From contig NZ_CP041244.1 of NCBI RefSeq assembly GCF_006547145.1, forward strand, positions 3,348,001 through 3,412,000: a stretch of DNA of 64,000 nt. Reading direction: 5' to 3'. Position numbers and translations under genes: made by a program. Numbering within the stretch: position 1 is the stretch's first letter; each line of letters starts with the position of its first letter. This stretch comes from Actinomadura sp. WMMA1423. GTDB taxonomy: Bacteria > Actinomycetota > Actinomycetes > Streptosporangiales > Streptosporangiaceae. The notes beneath the pieces were generated by a model. That model was not told the DNA's origin. It searched no databases and saw only the letters and a program-made list of their open reading frames with translations. This document shows positions 20,096 through 27,615 of this stretch, in pieces.

Positions 20096-20109
20096 GCTTT
20101 TTAAAAAGC
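20096..20109. promoter_or_regulatory. Perfect palindrome, MarR operator candidate
   Basis: GCTTTTTAAAAAGC is a perfect 14-bp palindrome, extended imperfectly by GTT(A) and AAC on the sides. It lies in the shared gap of the amidohydrolase and MarR genes. It overlaps the predicted minus-strand promoter (TTGCTT, 17-nt spacer, TAAGCT) and lies just before the plus-strand -10 (TACGCT at 20125-20130). Confidence 0.75.
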
Positions 20110-20136
20110 AACACGGTGAGCGAGTACGCTCGGGGC

Positions 20137-20700
20137 GTGCAGGACGAGAGTGCGCGCCGGGACGACGTCCCCGCACCCGCGGACGGAGCCGACGCCCGCA
20201 GGGACGAGATCGACACCGTGGCGGACGCGTGGCGGCGGGACGGGCTGTCCGAGCCGCTCATCGCGATGCTGGAGCTGAGCAAGCGCGCCGGGCGCGTGTC
20301 CATGCTGGTGCAGCAGGCCCTCCGTGGGCCGCTCGCCGACCTCGGCCTCACCTACGCCGAGTTCGAGGTCCTGACCGTGCTGCGCCGGGAGGGCGAGCCG
20401 TACCGGCTGCGTCCGAGCGAGCTCACGCGGTCGGCGTTCCTCACCTCGGGCGGGACGAGCAACGTCCTGCAGCGGCTCCAGAAGGCGGGCTACGTCGAAC
20501 GCGAGGCCAACGCCGGCGACGCCCGCAGCCGCTTCGTCCAGCTGACGGAGGACGGGCTGCGCGTCACCGAACGGGCCCTGGTCGCGTCCGGCACGGCCCA
20601 CGAGGACGTCATGGCCCGGGTACCGCCGGAGGACGTCCGGGACGCCGCCGACGCGCTGCGCGAGATCCTGCTCGTCATCGGCAGGCGCCGGTTCCGCTGA
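20137..20700 (+). CDS. MarR-family transcriptional regulator
   Basis: 187 aa. The winged-helix core runs from LGLTYAEFEVLTVLRREG through SAFLTSGGTSNVLQRLQKAGYVERE to the wing GDARSRFVQLTEDG. The GTG at 20137 lies 7 nt after a TACGCT -10, the position expected for a leaderless mRNA; an earlier in-frame GTG at 20116 is possible but lacks a ribosome site. It likely represses itself and the divergent amidohydrolase through the AT-rich palindrome. Confidence 0.9.
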   Translation: MQDESARRDDVPAPADGADARRDEIDTVADAWRRDGLSEPLIAMLELSKRAGRVSMLVQQALRGPLADLGLTYAEFEVLTVLRREGEPYRLRPSELTRSAFLTSGGTSNVLQRLQKAGYVEREANAGDARSRFVQLTEDGLRVTERALVASGTAHEDVMARVPPEDVRDAADALREILLVIGRRRFR

Positions 20701-20713
20701 CCCGGCCGGGCGG

Positions 20714-21769
20714 TCACCGCCGCGCGGCCAGCTCCGACACCTTCCTCTTGAAGTCGGGCCGCGCGAGCGGGCGGGTCACCCCGATCCAGTTCGCCTTCTT
20801 GTAGGTCTTGACGCCGATCGCGGGCACGCACGCCGAGCAGCTCGCCACGATCATCTTGCCGCCGCCGATGACCATCCCCACATGGCCGGGGTTGTCGGGC
20901 GAGGTCCCGGGGCCGGAGTTGAAGAACACCAGGTCGCCCGGCTGCTCCTTGCCCTTGGCGATCTTCACGCCGAAGGGCCACTGCTCGAACGTCGTGCGCG
21001 GGAGGTTCAGGCCGACCTGCCGGTACGCGGCCTGGATGAGGCTGGAGCAGTCGTAGGCGTCCGGGCCGTTCGCCCCGAACACGTACGGCTTGCCCCGCTG
21101 CGCCATGGCGAACGCGATGATCGTCTTCACGAGTGCGCTGACGTTGGCCGGGAGCCGGTTGTCCTCGCAGTTGATCCCGTTCGCCTGGACGACCTTGAAC
21201 TCGCCGCCGACGTAGCGCTTCGCCCAGGTCAGGACGAGGTCGACGTAGTCCCACGAGTGGTTGTACTGGAAGATCGCGGTGCGCATCCTGGTCGGGGCGC
21301 CGTTGTGCTTGAGGTAGGCCGCGGCGGTCGGGATCGCGTCGGCCGGGTTGTAGCGGTCCTTCTTGCCGTCGTTGTCGCCGTCCACCGCGAACGCCTTGAA
21401 CGTCGCCGCCAGGAACTGCATGGGGCCGCCCGCACCCGCGTAGTTCTCCCCGCTGGAGACGCCCGGCATCGTCGACCTGCCGTGGTCGGTCTCGACCTTG
21501 CCGACGCCCGCCAGGACGTTCCAGGGGATGCCGTACTTCCTGCCCGCCTCCTGGTACAGCTTCAGGTAGTCGGCCGGGACCGCCTTGGCGTCGTTCGCCG
21601 CCGCGGGCTGCGCGCCGGCGCCGGCGGTGTCCACGCATCCGCCGCCGCCCACCCCGCCGCCGAACAGGAACTGGCCCGCGCCGAACAGGATCGGGACGAA
21701 GATCAGTGCCATGAACATGACCCCGGCGACCGCGATGCCGCCGACGAGCAGCAGGATCCGCGAGCTCAT
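20714..21769 (-). CDS. Bifunctional lytic transglycosylase/NlpC-P60 endopeptidase (TcpG/VirB1-like)
   Basis: 351 aa. An N-terminal membrane anchor (residues 1-40) leads into an SLT-like transglycosylase domain with the catalytic Glu in KVETDHGRS and GPMQF. A C-terminal NlpC/P60 domain has Cys in YDCSSLI and His in GHVGMVI. Such two-domain enzymes open the cell wall for type IV secretion. It is the last gene of the tcp-like operon; its ATG overlaps the preceding gene's stop. Confidence 0.93.
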   Translation of the reverse strand: MSSRILLLVGGIAVAGVMFMALIFVPILFGAGQFLFGGGVGGGGCVDTAGAGAQPAAANDAKAVPADYLKLYQEAGRKYGIPWNVLAGVGKVETDHGRSTMPGVSSGENYAGAGGPMQFLAATFKAFAVDGDNDGKKDRYNPADAIPTAAAYLKHNGAPTRMRTAIFQYNHSWDYVDLVLTWAKRYVGGEFKVVQANGINCEDNRLPANVSALVKTIIAFAMAQRGKPYVFGANGPDAYDCSSLIQAAYRQVGLNLPRTTFEQWPFGVKIAKGKEQPGDLVFFNSGPGTSPDNPGHVGMVIGGGKMIVASCSACVPAIGVKTYKKANWIGVTRPLARPDFKRKVSELAARR

Positions 21770-22401
21770 CCCGTGTCACCCGCCTGCCCGGCGTCCGCCG
21801 GCTCGAACGAGTAGACCCTCATCGAGCCGCCGTCCCTCGTCACGGTGACCGCGTACTGCTTGCTGTCGCTGCTCGTCCGGCCGCTCCTGGTGACCTGCTG
21901 GCGGCCGGTCACCAGGAAGATGATCGAGTTCTTCTCGATGTCGCGGACCTCGTCGAGGGACGCGGTGCCCTGCGCGACGAACTGCTCCTTGCGGCGCTCC
22001 TCCACCATCGCGGGCGTCGCCATCCCCTGGCCGAGGCGCTGCCCGAGGTCGTCGGTGGCCAGGCCGGCGAACTGCGCCACGTAGGCCTGGGGGGTCTCGT
22101 CGTAGCGGTACGTCCCGTAGGCGGCGACGAACCGCTGCGCGAGGTCGGCCGCCGCGGCGAACTCCTGCCGGGAGAACGGCAGCAGCCGGTAGACGTCGAA
22201 GTCGCCCGGGTCCACGGTGCTCTGGATCCCCGGCGGCGGCGACGCGGGCGCCTGCGACGCCGTGGCGCTCGGACGTGCCTGCGGCTCGTCGTCGTGCTCG
22301 TCCGACGGCGCGGCGAGCGTCAGGTAGACGCCGACGGCCGCCAGCAGTACGACGAGACCCGCGAACAGGAGCTTGCGCCGCCGGTCGGTCAGGTTCATCA
22401 C
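21766..22401 (-). CDS. Membrane-anchored NTF2/VirB8-like T4SS component
   Basis: 211 aa. One N-terminal TM helix (about 10-30) and a Pro/Ala-rich spacer precede a soluble domain (70-200) with a helix-then-strand pattern (FAAAADLAQRFVAAYGTYRYDETPQAYVAQFAGLATDDL ... IIFLVTGRQQV). This fits the NTF2-like fold of VirB8 and TcpC proteins and would sit outside the membrane. Its start and stop both overlap neighbours by 4 nt. It may form a complex with the TcpC homolog encoded at the operon's head. Confidence 0.7.
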   Translation of the reverse strand: MMNLTDRRRKLLFAGLVVLLAAVGVYLTLAAPSDEHDDEPQARPSATASQAPASPPPGIQSTVDPGDFDVYRLLPFSRQEFAAAADLAQRFVAAYGTYRYDETPQAYVAQFAGLATDDLGQRLGQGMATPAMVEERRKEQFVAQGTASLDEVRDIEKNSIIFLVTGRQQVTRSGRTSSDSKQYAVTVTRDGGSMRVYSFEPADAGQAGDTG

Positions 22402-24959
22402 TCGTCCCGATCCGCCTCACCGGACCGGCGGTCCGCCGGACGCAGCCAGAACGGGATCGGCGGGGAGGCGTCGGAGTCGCTCCTGCCCCACAGCGGCGGG
22501 GGCTGCCGCCGCCCGCCCGGCTCGGGACGCGACGGGCCGCCGCCCGAACCGCCGCCGGAGCGGCCGCGCTGCCGGGGGACGCTCCCGCCGCCGGAACCGC
22601 CGCCCGAACCGCCGCCCGAACCGCCGCTGCCGCCGCCGGAGAACCAGCCGCCGCCACCGCCGCCGCCCGAACGGCCTGAACCGCCACCCGAGCCGCCGCC
22701 CGAACGTCCGCGGCCGCGGTCGACGGAGCCGGACGAGCGTCCGCCGCCGGAGAACCAGCCACCGCCGCCGCCGGAACCGCCGCCCGAACCACCGGAGCCG
22801 CCCGAACCGCCCGAACCACCGGAGCCGCCAGAGCCGCCGGAACGGCCGGAACGGCCCGAACCGCCGCCCGAACCACCGCCGCCGCCCGAGCCGCCACTGC
22901 CGCCCGAGCCGCCGCCACCGGAGACACCGCCGCCGGTTCCGCCGCGCCCCGTCCAGGAGGTCGGGCGGATGGTGCCCTTGCCGGAGCCCGACCCCCCTCC
23001 GTCTCCGGAGTCGTCGTCACCCTTCGCGACGACGATCCCGGGCCTGACGGTGCCCGCCTTGGCACCGTCCGTACGGCGGTCGCCGAGCGCGCCCGCCCTG
23101 GTCGGAAGGTTCAGCGGAGGAGCACCGCGCTTGGACCGGCCCTGCGCGGCCGCCGCACCCGCGGCGCCCGCACCGCGGGGCTTGGCCGCGAGGACCGGGG
23201 CGTCCTCGGGCGACTGCTCGGCGCCCGCGCCGGGCGCCGTCCTGTCGGCCGAGTTCACCGTGCCGGCCATCGCGCCGGCCGTCGCGCCGCCCGTCACCCC
23301 GCCGATGATGGCCGCGGCCACCGCCGGGTCGTCCTTGGCCTTGCGGAACATCTGGTAGGCGGCCACCGGCGGGAGCGCCTCGGTGCTCTTGCGGGCCGCC
23401 GCGACCGACTTGCCGAACTCCGCCTCGCCCTTGTCCTTGGCCCCGACCGCCGAGTAGCCGACGGCGGAGAACAGATGCTGGAACGGCTTGCGGTACACGA
23501 ACGCCGCGAACGTCACCAGCGCGATCAGCAGCACCTGCAGGCCCCACGGGAGCGTCTCGCCGAGGATCAGGCTGTAGGCCCACAGCAGCAGCGAGAGCAC
23601 CCCGATGAGCGCGGCCTGTTTCAGCAGCATCGACAGCAGCAGTTCGAGCCAGCGCATGGCGATGACGCGCCCGACGCCCGGATGGATGCCGATCCCGAGG
23701 AAGATCGGCCCCGCGACGAGGAGCAGCAGGAACGCGATCTTCACGACGATCAGCGCGGTCGAGATGACCAGGATGAGCATGCCCGCGACCAGGGCCGCGA
23801 ACAGCGCGATGATCGCCACTCCCAGCCGGTTCTGCCAGTCCTTGCCCTGGAACACGGCGTAGCTCTCGGGATGGTTGTCCTTGATGTCCTTCGTGACGTC
23901 CTTGTAGGCGTCGGACTTCTTCCCCAGGTCGACCTTGTTCGTCCCGTACGTCTCCGGAAGGTCGACCGCCTGCGACCAGAGCAGCTTGTCGGCGTTCTGC
24001 TTGATGATCTTCGCGTTGGGGTCGCTGGTACCAAACTCGCCCTGCAGCCACGGCTTGCAGACGAGCGCCACCCACAGCGCGTTCGCGTTGCGGGACGTCG
24101 GGTCGATGTTCTGGGACGTCGCCGGATCGGGCTTGCCCTCGGGGACGGGTACGCACGTCCCGCCCTTGGTGTCGCTCGGTGGCAGTGCGGCGCTGAACGC
24201 GGCGCTGGTCGCCTCGGAGACCTTCGTCCCGAGCGTGGTGAAGTCGGCGGGCCGCGCGATCAGCCAGACCAGCGCCACCATCGCGGCGATCATCCAGACC
24301 ACGCCCTCGGTGACCTTGCTCGCCCGCCTGCGGACGAGGCCCCACCAGGCCAGCCACATCGCGCCGAGGATGACCACCCACGACCAGTAGCGGGCGTTGA
24401 AGGTCTTGCCGATGTTGATGATGACGCCGTCGACGGTGTCCTTCAGCCAGCTCAGCAGCGACTCCGACGCGGCCGCCTGGTAGACGCTGATCGTCGTCCG
24501 GTCGACGGTCCGGACGACGGTGAACAGGGTGTTCGCGATCGCGTTGCCCACCATCGCCATCGCGTCCGAGCAGCCCATGTCGACCGCGTACCAGGTCTGC
24601 CCGGCGGTGCCGTACCGGTCGTAGTAGGTGAGCCGCTCGACGGGGGTCTTCTGCAGTTTCTCGTTCGGGTAGTCGGGCGGCTTGATCATGCCGTCGGTCC
24701 CGGACCCGTACCGCTCGGGTGGGGGGTGGTCGGCCGGGCTGCACACGTCGTTCAGCGGGTTCGGCACTCCCGGGACCGAAGCGGACGCCGGCGTCAGCGG
24801 GCCCAGCATGAACATCGCCATGACGACCAGCAGCAGCACCGAGCGGCGGCTGCGCGGCGCGCGGCGGACGCGCCGCCCGGGGCGCCGCAGGGCCTTACGG
24901 TCGAGTCCTTCGCCGGGCGAGCGCTGCAGGCGCGCCCGCCCGTCGCGGGAACCCCTCAT
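22398..24959 (-). CDS. VirB6/TrbL/TcpH-like polytopic membrane protein with Gly/Ser-rich tail
   Basis: 853 aa from the ATG at 24959, which overlaps the VirB4 stop (ATGA) and has GAGGAGGT upstream. A signal-anchor near residues 45-65 is followed by an extracytoplasmic stretch, several TM helices (about 190-260) and a larger cluster (about 370-490). The end, from about residue 650, is a hydrophilic Gly/Ser/Arg tract with few other residues. The layout matches the VirB6/TrbL channel component of type IV systems and TcpH of pCW3. The tail could reach into the cell or wall; its function is unknown. Confidence 0.85.
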   Translation of the reverse strand: MRGSRDGRARLQRSPGEGLDRKALRRPGRRVRRAPRSRRSVLLLVVMAMFMLGPLTPASASVPGVPNPLNDVCSPADHPPPERYGSGTDGMIKPPDYPNEKLQKTPVERLTYYDRYGTAGQTWYAVDMGCSDAMAMVGNAIANTLFTVVRTVDRTTISVYQAAASESLLSWLKDTVDGVIINIGKTFNARYWSWVVILGAMWLAWWGLVRRRASKVTEGVVWMIAAMVALVWLIARPADFTTLGTKVSEATSAAFSAALPPSDTKGGTCVPVPEGKPDPATSQNIDPTSRNANALWVALVCKPWLQGEFGTSDPNAKIIKQNADKLLWSQAVDLPETYGTNKVDLGKKSDAYKDVTKDIKDNHPESYAVFQGKDWQNRLGVAIIALFAALVAGMLILVISTALIVVKIAFLLLLVAGPIFLGIGIHPGVGRVIAMRWLELLLSMLLKQAALIGVLSLLLWAYSLILGETLPWGLQVLLIALVTFAAFVYRKPFQHLFSAVGYSAVGAKDKGEAEFGKSVAAARKSTEALPPVAAYQMFRKAKDDPAVAAAIIGGVTGGATAGAMAGTVNSADRTAPGAGAEQSPEDAPVLAAKPRGAGAAGAAAAQGRSKRGAPPLNLPTRAGALGDRRTDGAKAGTVRPGIVVAKGDDDSGDGGGSGSGKGTIRPTSWTGRGGTGGGVSGGGGSGGSGGSGGGGGSGGGSGRSGRSGGSGGSGGSGGSGGSGGSGGGSGGGGGWFSGGGRSSGSVDRGRGRSGGGSGGGSGRSGGGGGGGWFSGGGSGGSGGGSGGGSGGGSVPRQRGRSGGGSGGGPSRPEPGGRRQPPPLWGRSDSDASPPIPFWLRPADRRSGEADRDE

Positions 24960-27445
24960 CGGGAGACCTCCTCGACCTCGGCCCCCGCGACGGTGAGTTC
25001 GGACGTGCCCGGACGTGACCGGGTCGGGTTGGTGTCCAGCCAACGCTGCAGTTCCTCGGAGATCAGGTCGACGCCGATGCGCCCCGCTCGGCCGTCGAGG
25101 TCACGGAAGATGCATTCGCCGTTGCCGAGGTTGCGCAGCACGGCCTTGTGCTCGTCGGACGTCTCCACCCCGAGTAGGGACATGACGTTCCCGACCTCGA
25201 CCCGCTCGGTGGAGCGGAACGAGAACACCGAGGACAGGCAGTTCGTCACCTGTTCGTTCAGCAGGTCGCCCGCGTTCTGGGAGACCAGGATCAGCGCGGT
25301 GTTGCGGGAGCGTCCCATGCGCGACACCTCGGGCACCAGCTTGGCGCCCTCCGGAGTCGAGGTGATCGCCCACGCCTCGTCCAGGAAGATGGCCTTCGGC
25401 AGCCGCCGGTCGAGGCCGTGCATCAGCCGCCGCGCGAACTGCGACACCAGGTACATCAGCGCGACCGACAGCCGCTGCTCGTAGGAGTAGTCCTCCCGCG
25501 GGATCGTGACGTCCGGCAGGGTGAGCCCGCCGAGCGTGAACACGGTCGTCCAGCCGGCGCTGTCGATGCGCTCGCCCCCGGACGGGTCGAAGCACAGCCG
25601 CGCGAGCCGCATCTCCGACATCGAGCGCAGCACCGCGCCGAGGTTCTTGGACGCCGGGTCGTCGGCGCCCTCCAGGTAGTCGACGACGCGGCCGAGCGAG
25701 GGCCGCTCGCCGTTGGCGACCGCGCCGACCGCCTGGATCATCGCGGACTCGCGCTCCTCCGACATCCGCGGCAGCAGCAGCCGCAGCGTCTCGGTCGCCA
25801 TCATCTTCTTGGTGGCGAGGTCGTCGCCGAAGGAGAACGGGTCGAGCAGGCCGGGCGCCGCCGAGCCGAGCGGCAGGATGCGCGCCCTCCTGCCCCGCGC
25901 CTTGAGCAGCTCCACGAGCGACTCGGCGTCGCCCTTCGGGTCGATCGCCGCGATGGTGACGCCGCGCAGCGCCATCTGGTAGATCAGCAGCAGCGCGAGC
26001 GTGGTCTTGCCGCCGCCGGGCTCGCCGGTGATCGCGACGGCCGTCGGGCGGTTGCGGGCGGCGGCGACGAGCGGGTCGAAGTGCACGATGGCCCGGGCAC
26101 GGCCGAGCGTCTCGCCGATGTACGGGCCGACCCAGCCCTCGCCCTCGTCGTCGGTGCGGTCGCCGAGGTCGACGGTCGCGATCGGCATGCCGCCCGCGAT
26201 GGTGCGCAGCGGCTGGCGCTGCGCGTAGGCGTTCAGCCGGATCTGGTCGCCGGGCAGCGACTCCAGGAACAGCGAGAACTGGTCGCCGGTCGAGTTGACG
26301 ACGTCGATGCCGATGTCGCGGTAGTGCTCGACGACGGCGTCCACGCGCTGCGCGAGCAGGTCCTCGGTCGGCGCGGACACGATCAGCCGGTGCCACCCGT
26401 ACACGAACGGCAGCCGCTCCTTGGTGATGCCGTGCTCCAGCATCCGGGCCGCGTCGATCTGCTCGGCGAGCGCGATCGGCGCCTCCGCGCCCGCCTCCCG
26501 GATGTGCTGGTCCATGTCGCGGGCGTGGGCGAGCTTGCGCGAGACGTCCTTGGACGCCTTCGCGGGCGGGACCAACTTCATCCGCGCGCTGATCTCGACG
26601 GGGAACGGGAGCGCGTCGGAGTAGTGGAACCAGGGCTCGCCGTCCGGGAACGGCATCATGTCGGGGAACCGCGCGAACGACAGGTACGCGACGTAGGACG
26701 CCGCGGTGGCGCCGCCGCCCGCGCCGGTGAAGTTCGGCTGCTCGATCCGCAGGTACGAGCGCCCGTTGTGGATGGCGCCCTCCACCAGCGACTCGATCTC
26801 GCCCTTGCCCCACGCCCTGCGCGGGACGGCGGACGGCGGCGGGTCGGCCAGCGACCCCGTCACCGCGTGCTGGAACAGCCACGCCACCTCGGTGGAGGTC
26901 GCGTGCCTGGCGTAGAGGGCGGACCCGCCGAGCGCGCGGCCGACGCGCTCGGCCTGGTCCGTCCAGCGCGAGATCTCCTTCTTGTCGACGGCGTCGTCGT
27001 GCACGCCGAGGACGCTCTCGCTGCGCTTGTAGACCTTGAGGAGCTGCGACAGGACGCCGCCCGACAGCTGCGCGCCCATGCCGCGCGGGCCGAGCCGCAC
27101 CCCGAGGTAGACCTCCTTGGTCCAGAAGTCCTTGGCCCACACGTGGGCGTAGGTCTCCTCCAGGTACTCCCGCCACCCGGGGCCGCCGTCGGACGTCTGG
27201 TCGAGGGCCAGCGCCCACTCGGCCGCCGGGTACGTCCGGTGCGCGATCCGCAGGTGGACCTCGGCGTCCTGCATGCGGATGCCGGCGAGCGCGATGGTGA
27301 TGTTGGTGGCGAGCGCCTCGCGCTCCTCACCGGTCGTGAACTCGTAGGACACGGTGGGCAGCCGGAAGTACGCCCAGGCGGCGCCCTCGGTCAGCAGGAC
27401 GCGGTCGTCGAAGTACCGCACGGCCAGTCGGCTCGACTTGCTCAT
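24956..27445 (-). CDS. VirB4/TraC/TcpF-type conjugation ATPase
   Basis: 829 aa. Start chosen at the ATG of MSKSSRLAVRYFDDRVLL, preceded by CGGGAGGAAGG. The N-terminal half is the VirB4 cytosolic interaction domain. The C-terminal RecA-like domain has Walker A GEPGGGKTT (near residue 470), IAAIDPKGD, and Walker B IFLDEAWAI (near 683). It powers T4SS assembly or substrate movement. Its start overlaps the stop of a 57-codon ORF and its stop overlaps the VirB6-like start. Confidence 0.96.
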   Translation of the reverse strand: MSKSSRLAVRYFDDRVLLTEGAAWAYFRLPTVSYEFTTGEEREALATNITIALAGIRMQDAEVHLRIAHRTYPAAEWALALDQTSDGGPGWREYLEETYAHVWAKDFWTKEVYLGVRLGPRGMGAQLSGGVLSQLLKVYKRSESVLGVHDDAVDKKEISRWTDQAERVGRALGGSALYARHATSTEVAWLFQHAVTGSLADPPPSAVPRRAWGKGEIESLVEGAIHNGRSYLRIEQPNFTGAGGGATAASYVAYLSFARFPDMMPFPDGEPWFHYSDALPFPVEISARMKLVPPAKASKDVSRKLAHARDMDQHIREAGAEAPIALAEQIDAARMLEHGITKERLPFVYGWHRLIVSAPTEDLLAQRVDAVVEHYRDIGIDVVNSTGDQFSLFLESLPGDQIRLNAYAQRQPLRTIAGGMPIATVDLGDRTDDEGEGWVGPYIGETLGRARAIVHFDPLVAAARNRPTAVAITGEPGGGKTTLALLLIYQMALRGVTIAAIDPKGDAESLVELLKARGRRARILPLGSAAPGLLDPFSFGDDLATKKMMATETLRLLLPRMSEERESAMIQAVGAVANGERPSLGRVVDYLEGADDPASKNLGAVLRSMSEMRLARLCFDPSGGERIDSAGWTTVFTLGGLTLPDVTIPREDYSYEQRLSVALMYLVSQFARRLMHGLDRRLPKAIFLDEAWAITSTPEGAKLVPEVSRMGRSRNTALILVSQNAGDLLNEQVTNCLSSVFSFRSTERVEVGNVMSLLGVETSDEHKAVLRNLGNGECIFRDLDGRAGRIGVDLISEELQRWLDTNPTRSRPGTSELTVAGAEVEEVSR

Positions 27446-27615
27446 GCCTTCCTCCCGGCGCCGGTTCCGATCAACGATTCTCTCCGCGCGCGGGCGGCCG
27501 CACAGGGCTGCACGGGAGAGTGTTCGCAATCCGGACGGTCATGAACGTCAGGCGGGTCCGCCAGCAATGCCCGGTTCACTACGGTCTCCGCTCGATGCCC
27601 GCGAGGGGCGCTCAT
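27442..27615 (-). CDS. Small overlapping ORF coupling TcpE-MinD to VirB4, 57 aa
   Basis: Reading frame visible only on inspection of the 166-nt gap. Its ATG overlaps the TcpE/MinD stop (ATGA, 27612-27615), AGGAGG lies 7 nt before the ATG, and its TGA overlaps the VirB4 start (ATGA, 27442-27445). The product is hydrophilic (MSAPRGHRAETVVNRALL start, ending RESLIGTGAGRKA), with two Cys and no membrane helix. It has no recognised family. Exact tiling with a strong ribosome site argues for a genuine gene or at least a translated coupling ORF. Confidence 0.6.
   Translation of the reverse strand: MSAPRGHRAETVVNRALLADPPDVHDRPDCEHSPVQPCAAARARRESLIGTGAGRKA

Noticed and set aside
22480-22960. Pro-rich plus-strand ORF across the Gly/Ser tract
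   Set aside because: It is the antisense of the VirB6-like tail; the tract gives open frames on both strands because of GC composition.
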